Positions 1 through 7,097 of a DNA stretch of 58,993 nucleotides are shown one piece after another (position 1 is the first letter of the stretch; each line of letters begins with the position of its first letter). A program made the translations under genes and the position numbers. Under the pieces are notes generated by a model, which worked only from the letters and a program-made list of their open reading frames with translations, was not told the DNA's origin and made no database searches. The DNA is from Flavobacteriaceae bacterium (lineage in GTDB: Bacteria; Bacteroidota; Bacteroidia; Flavobacteriales; Flavobacteriaceae), in assembly GCA_029243245.1 (NCBI GenBank), contig JAQWSK010000015.1:1-58993 (forward strand), written 5' to 3'.

Positions 1-88
1 TGATTTTTTTTCTATCATTTTGGTTATAGGTTGATTCACTTTAGTACAACGATTGAATAAACAGTAATAGAACTATTAGCTTTTTCAT
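1..88 (-). pseudogene. Duplicated or truncated start of a secreted-protein gene
   Basis: On the minus strand an ATG at 88-86 opens a reading frame starting MKKLIVLLLF, nearly the same as the signal peptide of the protease gene that starts at 1683, but it stops at 43-41 after 15 codons. A second frame shifted by one base stays open to the window edge. The 45 bases before the ATG are identical to those before the protease gene. This could be a frameshifted paralogue, a remnant of tandem duplication, or the start of a different short gene; the sequence beyond the edge is needed to decide. Confidence 0.35.
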
Positions 89-141
89 ATCCTAAATGTA
101 AGAAAAATTAAGTTTCAAGAACAACCTCAAATAGATATGTC
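74..141. repeat. 68-bp perfect direct repeat, left copy
   Basis: Positions 74-141 match 1669-1736 without a mismatch, an offset of 1595 bases. Read on the minus strand each copy contains about 48 bases of upstream DNA, the ATG and the first codons MKKLI. Similarity continues imperfectly into the following signal-peptide codons. The two copies bracket the protease gene. Confidence 0.9.
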
Positions 142-153
142 TGAATGATAGAT

Positions 154-1683
154 TTAGAAAGTTAGGGCTTGTGAACTTCCTTTAAGACTAAATATTTTAT
201 AGTTAGAAGGAGAAACATCTATTTTTTTATAGTTATCAAGCGTTATATTCCTTGTTATATCTCTCCTTTGTATATTAGACCACATAGAGAACCCATCGTT
301 TATAATAAAAGCTCCATTTGATTCTTCATATGTTTCCCTTGCGACTCTTATAAATTCTGGATTTTTTAATCCTAAATTCAAATTAATATGAGAGATATTA
401 ATATATAACGAAGAACCTTTTTTTAAATATTCAACGAATTTTCGTATAGTTTCTTTTTCAGCTATTCTAGAACTTATGTCTTTGTCGTTTAATAAATAGT
501 TGTTTTCTTCAAAAAGTGAGTCAAAATTTAAAAACCCATAGTAAGCAGCATTAGCTATAAAGGAACGTCTGCTTACACCAAGTCTAAGTTCAATTGAATT
601 TTTTTTATTAATTTTTCCTGTAAACCTATATCTATTTCGATTTCCTTCTGATGATTCAATGACAATGTTTCCAAAAAATATTATTCCTACCATATCATCT
701 TTCCATCCCCTACAAGAAGGTGGGCTACAATCTTTTGGTAGACCAACGATTTTATTCCAATCTAATGCTCCCTTTCCTGATAATATATCATTCCATTCAG
801 AATCAGTCCATCCAGCATTGAGAAATTCATTTTTAATGTTATCCCAAAAAGAATCTTCATAATTTTCAACAAAAAATCTCCATCCATTTTCATTGTTTAA
901 AAGAAACTTAGGTTTATCATATGTTTCAATATACGGTTCATTTTCACCAATAACATAAGCTATTATATCTCCAGGTTTTTCTTTGGAGAAAATTGTTTCT
1001 TCTTCATATCTCTTTACTTCTTTAACCCAACTACCTAAAGATTCAGTTTTATTAATTTTTTTTAATTTGTTGTTGGAATCTGAATTTACAACTACAACTT
1101 TAATTTCATCTTTACCTTTATTCCATCCTTTTTTTAAAGCAATCATTCTTTTACTTTTAGTTGGATGAGTTTCATAAGTGTCATCATATTCGGGGAAAAT
1201 TTCTGTGAAAGAAAGTGCTTGACTCAAACTTGCTCCTAATCTTGCCATTATAAAACCAGCCCATTCATCTGCTTCTAATTCTTGTTTCCTTCGAACTGCT
1301 AAAGTTTTTGGTTCAATAATTTTATACATAGTCAAATCTAAAGCGTGTCCCATAACGTGATGTGCTACCTCGTGAGCAAGTATAGCGAGACTTGACCAGT
1401 CATTAGTCCTTGAATTAACTAATCTCATAAACTCTTTATCATAGAGTATATATCTAATGCCTTTATAAGACGTTGCCTGTGCATTCATAATTTCACTACA
1501 AGGAATCAACACAAAGTTTTTTGGTAGTCCAATAACACCAAGAATCTTTTCAAGTGCATTATCTGCTTCAGAGTCGGAAGTAAAACTAGTAGATTGAGCA
1601 AGAAGACAAAGCTGAATTTCTTCTTTAGTCTGCCCAAAAGAAATAAGCGGAACAAATAGTAAAAGAAGTATTAGCTTTTTCAT
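154..1683 (-). CDS. Secreted M48-like zinc metalloprotease with unassigned C-terminal domain
   Basis: The product has 509 residues. Residues 1-18 form a signal peptide ending SFGQ, so the protein is exported. The zinc-protease motif HEVAHH is at 104-109 with the catalytic Glu at 105, the third ligand lies in ELEADEW (135-141), and a THP motif at 172-174 is typical of M48-like proteins of this phylum. Residues after about 190 match nothing I recognise; this roughly 300-residue half contains a Cys-containing segment (KDCSPPSCRGW) and many aromatic residues. The gene is downstream of and codirectional with the recombinase, which suggests element cargo. The first 68 bases of its control and start region recur at 74-141. 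Protease fold is confident; substrate is unknown. Confidence 0.75.
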   Translation of the reverse strand: MKKLILLLLFVPLISFGQTKEEIQLCLLAQSTSFTSDSEADNALEKILGVIGLPKNFVLIPCSEIMNAQATSYKGIRYILYDKEFMRLVNSRTNDWSSLAILAHEVAHHVMGHALDLTMYKIIEPKTLAVRRKQELEADEWAGFIMARLGASLSQALSFTEIFPEYDDTYETHPTKSKRMIALKKGWNKGKDEIKVVVVNSDSNNKLKKINKTESLGSWVKEVKRYEEETIFSKEKPGDIIAYVIGENEPYIETYDKPKFLLNNENGWRFFVENYEDSFWDNIKNEFLNAGWTDSEWNDILSGKGALDWNKIVGLPKDCSPPSCRGWKDDMVGIIFFGNIVIESSEGNRNRYRFTGKINKKNSIELRLGVSRRSFIANAAYYGFLNFDSLFEENNYLLNDKDISSRIAEKETIRKFVEYLKKGSSLYINISHINLNLGLKNPEFIRVARETYEESNGAFIINDGFSMWSNIQRRDITRNITLDNYKKIDVSPSNYKIFSLKGSSQALTF

Positions 1684-1736
1684 ATCCTAAATGTAAGAAA
1701 AATTAAGTTTCAAGAACAACCTCAAATAGATATGTC
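1669..1736. repeat. 68-bp perfect direct repeat, right copy (promoter and start of the protease gene)
   Basis: Identical to 74-141. On the minus strand it includes the protease ATG at 1683-1681. A weak promoter-like pattern, TTG, 21 nt, TACATTTA, sits just before the ATG and is therefore duplicated too; that match is seven of eight to the Bacteroidota -7 element and is only suggestive. Confidence 0.9.
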
Positions 1737-1758
1737 AGAAGACTAGGCAGTATATAAT

Positions 1759-2892
1759 CTAATTCAATACCTTAGGAAATTTTCTAATTGCTTGAGTCAT
1801 TTCCAATAGACTTGTTCCAATATAACATAGAGTAGTTTTGACCTCTTTATGTCCCATAATTTTCATTAAATCTATAATATTATATGCTGGAATCTTTATA
1901 AACAAATTGGCAAATGTAGCTCGTCCACAATGAGGAGTAATTGTCTTTTTTACACCTGACATTCCAGCCCATTTTTGAAGTTTATTATTCTCATGGGCAG
2001 AATACTTAAGATTAGGAAATACATAAGGAGAACTTGTTCTTTCGGAATATAACTCGAGTAAATAATCTTTAGCATCATCAGTTATTGGAATCGTATTTCT
2101 TGTGTCTGTTTTAAACCTTGTATAATTAAAATACCATTGTTCTTTTCCATCAACGATTTCTTTTTTAAAATGCTCCCATTTAAGTGCTCTACATTCTTTA
2201 TGAGGCAAAGCTGTAAGGCAAGAGAAAACAAAGAACTCTCGAGTAGGGGATATCTCTTTATTTATATATGGAGTTTCAGTGTTAATCATTGATTTAAGCT
2301 CCTCTAATGTAAGATATTCATGGCGCTTATGTTCACCCTTTATCGCCTTTATTTGTTGGCATACAAACTTCTTATGATATCCTTGATTATAAGCTTGAGC
2401 TGTTACAAATTTGAATGTTTTAAAGTATTTAGATTTGGTTGTATTTGCAATGTTATCTAATCCCTCTAAGAACGTTTTAAAGCCATTACAGAAGGCGAAA
2501 TCAACTTGTTTAAAGGATATGTCATTCATGTTAAGATTCTCCATATATGCCTCAAGTTTTCTAATTGAACATATATAACCATCTTTAGTGGTCTTTGATT
2601 TATTTCCCTGTTGCTCGGCAATTTTATAAAAGAAGTCTAAAAAACTTTGATTTCTTTTTTCGAAGTAGTCTAAGGCATATTCAGATTTAGCTAAATCATT
2701 TCTTTTTTCCCAAAGTAATTGTTCAGCTTGTTTATATGACCTTCTATTTATTCTTTCCTCATCTCTATTTTTAGGTTCGGCAAAATATGGCAAGTTGGTA
2801 ATGGTTTCATCTTTTGTTTTTCCATTTAGGCGATATCTAAAGAATAATTTAGAGTTCTTTTTATTTACTTGTAATGTTATTGTATTAATCAT
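1759..2892 (-). CDS. Tyrosine-type site-specific recombinase (phage-integrase family), first catalytic Arg replaced
   Basis: The 377-residue product has the layout of Bacteroidota integrases: an N-terminal arm-binding region, a SAM-like core-binding domain at about 80-185 and a catalytic domain from about 190. Visible catalytic residues are Lys261, His321 and Arg324 (HCGR), His348 (MGHKEV) and the nucleophile Tyr357. The first catalytic Arg, normally in a TGLR motif, is Pro230 here (TALPHKECRALKW), a change that one base (CGT to CCT) could cause. Its 5' end faces the 3' end of mnmE, which fits an integrase next to its attachment site. It may be inactive if the Arg is truly missing. Confidence 0.85.
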   Translation of the reverse strand: MINTITLQVNKKNSKLFFRYRLNGKTKDETITNLPYFAEPKNRDEERINRRSYKQAEQLLWEKRNDLAKSEYALDYFEKRNQSFLDFFYKIAEQQGNKSKTTKDGYICSIRKLEAYMENLNMNDISFKQVDFAFCNGFKTFLEGLDNIANTTKSKYFKTFKFVTAQAYNQGYHKKFVCQQIKAIKGEHKRHEYLTLEELKSMINTETPYINKEISPTREFFVFSCLTALPHKECRALKWEHFKKEIVDGKEQWYFNYTRFKTDTRNTIPITDDAKDYLLELYSERTSSPYVFPNLKYSAHENNKLQKWAGMSGVKKTITPHCGRATFANLFIKIPAYNIIDLMKIMGHKEVKTTLCYIGTSLLEMTQAIRKFPKVLN

Positions 2893-2970
2893 AATTTGGC
2901 ATTTTTTATTAAATTATTAAAATGTAAAGCATTGTTTATCAATACTTTATAGTCAACTTCTCTCAAAATG

Positions 2971-3026
2971 TGTGGATATAGAGTGGATAAGTATTTATAT
3001 CCACATATAGTCCACAAAGTTTGTGG
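2971..3026. repeat. Palindrome cluster between integrase and mnmE, candidate attachment arm or recombinase sites
   Basis: TGTGGATATA (2971-2980) and TATATCCACA (2996-3005) form a perfect 10-bp inverted repeat with a 15-nt spacer. Directly after it, CCACAAAGTTTGTGG (3012-3026) is a palindrome with 7-bp arms. The half-site GTGGATA also occurs as a direct repeat at 2972 and 2983. Five related half-sites within 56 bp in the gap between an integrase and its presumed target resemble arm-type binding sites. No T-run follows, so a terminator is unlikely. The rest of 2893-3127 shows no gene. Confidence 0.5.
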
Positions 3027-3127
3027 TAAAGTTAGTGATGGATAATGAAGTATTAACAAATAAATATTAGCTAATTATCTACAAATCAGGCACTTAGTGT
3101 AGAATAATGATATATAATGAAACGTAA

Positions 3128-4516
3128 TTATTTCCCTATGCAAAAGTTTTGAAATATATTTCCTAAAACCTCATCACTATCAATTTCCCCTGTTATTTCC
3201 CCAAGTGAATAAATCGCTGAATTTAGATCAACTGAGATAAGATCTCCTGAAATGTCATCCTTCATTGCCTTTTTAATTGATTGAATGTCTTTTAAGGCTT
3301 TATTTAGTGAATTATGATGTCTAACATTAGTAACTATTGTTTGACTACTATTTCCAATCTCATTTACAGTTTTAACTAATATTTTTTTTAGTTTATTAAT
3401 CGACACTTTTTCATTAGTTGATATAGATATAGCTATAGCTAGCTGTGTAAACTCTTTTTTGATAAGGTTAATTGTATTTTCTTTTCCAGAGGAAATATCC
3501 ATTTTGTTTTGAATTAAAATGATCCTTTTATCAATTGATATAATTGATTTTAACTGCTCTAAAATTCCATCTGTGTCTTTGTCAGTTACATCATAGATAT
3601 ATACTAATATTTTTGCCTTTTTCGCATTTTCTATAGCACGTTTTACTCCTATTAATTCAATTTTATCTTCAGTATCTCTCAATCCGGCGGTGTCAATAAA
3701 TCTAAACTGAATTCCCTCAATTATTAAGGTGTCTTCAATACTATCTCTTGTTGTTCCTTCAATCTCAGAAACGATTGCTTTATCTTCATTTAATAGGGCA
3801 TTTAAAAGTGATGATTTGCCAGCATTTGGTTTTCCTATAATCGCTACTGGAACACCATTTTTAATAACACTTCCATAAGCAAAGGAATCTGATAATTCTT
3901 TTAATTGTGTTTCGATTTTTTCTAATAGTTTTAAAAATTCGTTTCGGTTTGCAAATTCAACATCCTCTTCAGAAAAATCTAGTTCAAGAGCAATCATTGA
4001 TGCAAAATGAATTAATTGTCCTCTTAAATCGCTTATATTTTTTGAATACCCACCTCTCATTTGATTTATGGCTAATTCATGAGAAGCCTTTGATTCAGAA
4101 GAAATTAAATCGGCAACAGCCTCAGCTTGAGTTAAGTCCATTTTTCGATTTAAAAAGGCTCTTAAAGTGAATTCTCCAGCTTTTGCAGGTTCAGCACCAT
4201 TTTTTACAATTAAATGAAGGATTTCTTGCAATATATATTGAGAACCATGACAAGAAATTTCTACAATGTTCTCTCCAGTATATGAATTTGGACCCTTATA
4301 GATAGTTAACAATACTTTATCAATAATTCGTTCATCATCCTTTATCCAACCCAAAAAGGTTTTGTGAGAAGCCTGATTAATTATATTAATATCCCGGTGA
4401 GACTTAAAACATTTTGATGCAATTGAAATTGATTCTTTACCCGAAATTCTTATGATACCAATAGCTCCTGTTCCCGATGGAGTAGCTAGTGCTACTATTG
4501 TATTCTCTAATAACAT
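3128..4516 (-). CDS. mnmE: tRNA uridine-5-carboxymethylaminomethyl modification GTPase MnmE
   Basis: MnmE works with MnmG to place the (carboxymethyl)aminomethyl group on the wobble uridine of certain tRNAs, in the cytoplasm. The 462-residue length is normal. The N-terminal tetrahydrofolate-binding domain starts MLLENTIVALATP. The embedded G domain shows G1 GKPNAGKSS (228-236), G2 Thr at 255-256, G3 DTAG (275-278) and G4 NKMD (337-340). The C-terminal FCIGK with Cys459 is the family signature. The 3' end is intact even though an integrase lies beside it, as expected when integration restores the last codons. Confidence 0.97.
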   Translation of the reverse strand: MLLENTIVALATPSGTGAIGIIRISGKESISIASKCFKSHRDINIINQASHKTFLGWIKDDERIIDKVLLTIYKGPNSYTGENIVEISCHGSQYILQEILHLIVKNGAEPAKAGEFTLRAFLNRKMDLTQAEAVADLISSESKASHELAINQMRGGYSKNISDLRGQLIHFASMIALELDFSEEDVEFANRNEFLKLLEKIETQLKELSDSFAYGSVIKNGVPVAIIGKPNAGKSSLLNALLNEDKAIVSEIEGTTRDSIEDTLIIEGIQFRFIDTAGLRDTEDKIELIGVKRAIENAKKAKILVYIYDVTDKDTDGILEQLKSIISIDKRIILIQNKMDISSGKENTINLIKKEFTQLAIAISISTNEKVSINKLKKILVKTVNEIGNSSQTIVTNVRHHNSLNKALKDIQSIKKAMKDDISGDLISVDLNSAIYSLGEITGEIDSDEVLGNIFQNFCIGK

Positions 4517-4559
4517 AATGTAAAAGTAGAATATTTGTTAGACTTTCAGGAGAATTAAA

Positions 4560-5696
4560 TTATTGCATGACTTTGGTGTATGTAGCTCTTTTTTTATGAA
4601 GGCGATGATCATAGTTTTTCCATAAAGTTTGAATTTGAGTATTTTCTTCTAACTCTGGATTAGTTTCAACTACTTTAACCTCATATTTATTAAATGTTTT
4701 TTGAAGTTCATTCATAATAATGGCTGTGACTCCTTTATTTTGAAAATCTGGTCGAACTCCAATGAGATAGAGTGATACTTTTTTTACAAATCTTCGTGCC
4801 CATAAAATTCTGAGGAATCCAAATGGAAATAGTTTTCCGTTTATTTGTTTTAATGCCTTTGAAAAAGAAGGCATAGTTATTAAAAAGGCAATTAGATTGT
4901 CATCTATATCAACTACACATTTTATAAAATCAGGGTGTATGTACTTAAAATATTTTTCCTTATAATATTTAATTTGATATGACTGTATTGGGACAAAAGT
5001 TTGGAGTTTATTATATGTTTTACCAAGTAAATCAAACATTTGATCAACATAGGGTATGATATCTTTATTTGATTTAAAGTTGAGTATTTTAAGTGAATAT
5101 CTATCTAAAATTATTTTTGAGAATCTTCGTATTTTTTCAGGAGAGTCTTCAAATGAAGCAATTTTAATTTCATATTCAACCCATTGAGCTAATTTTTTGT
5201 ATCCAAGTTCTATTAAATGTTCTGAATAATAGGGAAAGTTATAAAGTGTAATCATTGTGTTAAGTTCTTTGAACCCCTCAACTAGTATTCCAGCTTTATC
5301 CATGTTGGAAAAACCAACTGGTCCTTCAATATGGTTTAATTTATGCTCCCTACCAATTAAAACAACTTTTTCAAGAAGTTTTTTAGTCACATTAATATCA
5401 TCTATAACATCAAACCACCCAAAGCGAATTTTAGTTTTTTTTAACTCTCTAACCTCAATCCAGTTTATAATTACTGCAATTCTACCAACTATTTTCTCAT
5501 TTTTAAAAGCTAAAAAGTAATAAGCATTTGCATTTTGAAAAACAGGATTTATTTTTCTGTTTAAAGTTTCAAGTTCTTCTTTTATAATTGGGCCAACCCA
5601 GTATGGATGACTTTTATATAATTTAAAAGGAAAATGAACAAAATCTTTTAAGTCTTCTTTAGAAACAACCTCTTTAATTAAAATAGACGATTCCAT
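4560..5696 (-). CDS. GNAT-like acetyltransferase family protein (YghO-like)
   Basis: The 378-residue protein has no signal peptide. The C-terminal part carries a GNAT-like acetyl-CoA pattern (YLIGVRPDFQNKGVTAIIM, about 307-325) and the N-terminal part a second, weaker GNAT-like region (FLAFKNEKIVGRIAVI). This two-lobed form is common in conserved Bacteroidota proteins annotated as N-acetyltransferases or YghO-like. The substrate is not known. It lies 43 bp upstream of mnmE on the same strand and 9 bp downstream of the barrel gene, so the three may be cotranscribed. Confidence is high for the gene and moderate for the family. Confidence 0.65.
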   Translation of the reverse strand: MESSILIKEVVSKEDLKDFVHFPFKLYKSHPYWVGPIIKEELETLNRKINPVFQNANAYYFLAFKNEKIVGRIAVIINWIEVRELKKTKIRFGWFDVIDDINVTKKLLEKVVLIGREHKLNHIEGPVGFSNMDKAGILVEGFKELNTMITLYNFPYYSEHLIELGYKKLAQWVEYEIKIASFEDSPEKIRRFSKIILDRYSLKILNFKSNKDIIPYVDQMFDLLGKTYNKLQTFVPIQSYQIKYYKEKYFKYIHPDFIKCVVDIDDNLIAFLITMPSFSKALKQINGKLFPFGFLRILWARRFVKKVSLYLIGVRPDFQNKGVTAIIMNELQKTFNKYEVKVVETNPELEENTQIQTLWKNYDHRLHKKRATYTKVMQ

Positions 5697-5705
5697 GTAA
5701 TAAAT

Positions 5706-6773
5706 TTATTGTTTAGGTTTTTTTCGAGCATTCTTATTTCGTTTTTTATCTTGTTTTTTTAATTTTCTAGAACTCTTTTTTAATGCTTTTTCTTCTTTTT
5801 TTAATTTTTTCTTTTCTATTTTTTTTGGGTCTTTAAAGTCTTTATGAAAATCAAGCCTATAGGATGCACCTGCGTTTATTGAAAGAAAATTAGGAGTGTT
5901 TTTTGCATTAGCACCAATTGTCCCTTCAACTTGTAGATTATCTCCGATTAAATATGCAGCTCCGGCTCTTAAAATATTATCTGAGTATCTCTCAGAAAAA
6001 ATTCCTTGGTTTTCAATATAAACGGACCAAAGAGGATTAAATGTGTGAGTTAATGTAATGATATATGTTTTTTCTATAAACTCAGACAAGTATCTTTTTA
6101 GAGAAAAATTTGTAACAAACACCCATGTTCCTAAAAAATGAGATTGAGTTGCAATAGTCCCCATAAGAGTCAGAGGGGTAGGGCTAGGTGCTACATAATA
6201 TAACGTTTGATTAAATTCCGGCTTGTATAAAGTGCCAAATACATCTCCATATGGATATGGATTTTCTTCACTAAAAGGATCAAAATTCACACCTACGGTT
6301 AAAGAGATTGCAGGAATTAAATGTTTTAATTTAAACCCATTATTGGCTTTCCAGCTGTAAACATTTATTTCTTCTTCTTTTTTGAATGGATCATAAATTA
6401 AATACTTAATTCCTAGAAAATTTTGTAAAAATCCGCTTCTTTTTATTTCTGTGGGATTATTTGATAATTTATTTGTGAATTGATCAAACATATATGATCC
6501 ATCATAAGTTAATTCTAATTGCTCTAATAAAAACCCCCAGCGAATAGATAAAAACGCAACGGTACCGTTAATTGTGCTTTGATTAAAACTACTATGTTCG
6601 TAATTTCTTAATTCAAAACCTGTTTCAAGCTGAATCACTCCTTTACCTACTGAAAATGCACCTATAGAATACCCTGGCCGATTTGAATTAATTTGTTCTG
6701 TATATTGACAAAACCCTATACTCGAAAAACAAATAGTAAAAATAATTAGCAGAGGCTTTTTTATTTGAAACAT
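5706..6773 (-). CDS. Putative outer-membrane beta-barrel transporter (Phenol_MetA_deg-like) with polybasic tail
   Basis: The frame opens at 6782, but the Met at 6773 (MFQIKK) gives a standard signal peptide ending GFCQ and is preferred. The mature protein begins with an NSNRPGYS segment and alternating-residue strands typical of the Bacteroidota transporter family related to the MetA pathway of phenol degradation. The barrel ends near ASYRLDF, an aromatic-terminated last strand, followed by about 45 residues made mostly of Lys and Arg. That tail is the odd feature. A transport function is suggested only by family; the substrate is unknown. Confidence 0.65.
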   Translation of the reverse strand: MFQIKKPLLIIFTICFSSIGFCQYTEQINSNRPGYSIGAFSVGKGVIQLETGFELRNYEHSSFNQSTINGTVAFLSIRWGFLLEQLELTYDGSYMFDQFTNKLSNNPTEIKRSGFLQNFLGIKYLIYDPFKKEEEINVYSWKANNGFKLKHLIPAISLTVGVNFDPFSEENPYPYGDVFGTLYKPEFNQTLYYVAPSPTPLTLMGTIATQSHFLGTWVFVTNFSLKRYLSEFIEKTYIITLTHTFNPLWSVYIENQGIFSERYSDNILRAGAAYLIGDNLQVEGTIGANAKNTPNFLSINAGASYRLDFHKDFKDPKKIEKKKLKKEEKALKKSSRKLKKQDKKRNKNARKKPKQ

Positions 6774-6854
6774 AATATGCAATATAATTCGATTTTTTTA
6801 TAAAATATCAAATTATGGATTGGCTTAATTAACAATCGTATATATTATTTTTTC

Positions 6855-6862
6855 TAAATTTG
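6855..6862 (+). promoter_or_regulatory. -7 element TAAATTTG upstream of the DUF4834/YfhO/flippase operon
   Basis: TAAATTTG matches the Bacteroidota -7 consensus TAnnTTTG and ends 22 nt before the proposed TTG start at 6885. No TTG box lies at the expected spacing; the nearest (6821-6823) is 31 nt away. It is therefore a partial match. Confidence 0.4.
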
Positions 6863-6884
6863 GAGTATCATAAATCATTGTTTT

Positions 6885-7097
6885 TTGAGTTCTTTCTTAA
6901 AGATTTTACTTTTTATTTTTATAATATCATATGTTATAAGACGTTTAAGCCCATTACTTCTCAGATGGTTAATACGTGATATTTCAAAAAAAGCATCTTC
7001 TCAAAACACTAATAATTATAATAAAAAACAAACTCAAAATAAAACTAAAAAGTCTGATAACTTGGGGGAATATATAGATTATGAAGATATTGAATAG
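6885..7097 (+). CDS. DUF4834-like small membrane protein
   Basis: A 70-residue protein with one N-terminal membrane segment (about 4-17), a basic Asn/Lys-rich linker and a C-terminal GEYIDYEDIE motif, the pattern of the Bacteroidota DUF4834 family, whose function is unknown. No ATG fits the frame, so TTG at 6885 is the likely start. It overlaps the next gene by 17 bp, suggesting translational coupling, and in this phylum it commonly sits beside YfhO-type genes. Confidence 0.65.
   Translation: MSSFLKILLFIFIISYVIRRLSPLLLRWLIRDISKKASSQNTNNYNKKQTQNKTKKSDNLGEYIDYEDIE

Larger units (their letters stand above)
1..3127. mobile_element. End of a putative integrated element at the 3' end of mnmE (partial, runs off left edge)
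   Basis: This stretch holds a tyrosine recombinase whose 5' end faces the mnmE stop codon, a 235-bp palindrome-rich gap between the two, and a secreted protease that looks like cargo. The 3' end of mnmE (trmE/thdF) is an established attachment site, for example for Salmonella genomic island 1. The inner boundary is inferred to lie at the last mnmE codons; no second copy of that end is visible inside the window, so the far end must lie further left if the element is real. Housekeeping genes begin immediately at mnmE. The element call is an inference from context. Confidence 0.5.

Noticed and set aside
2893-3127. Possible tRNA or CRISPR-like repeats between integrase and mnmE
   Set aside because: No cloverleaf, no CCA end and no regularly spaced repeats; only palindromes were found.
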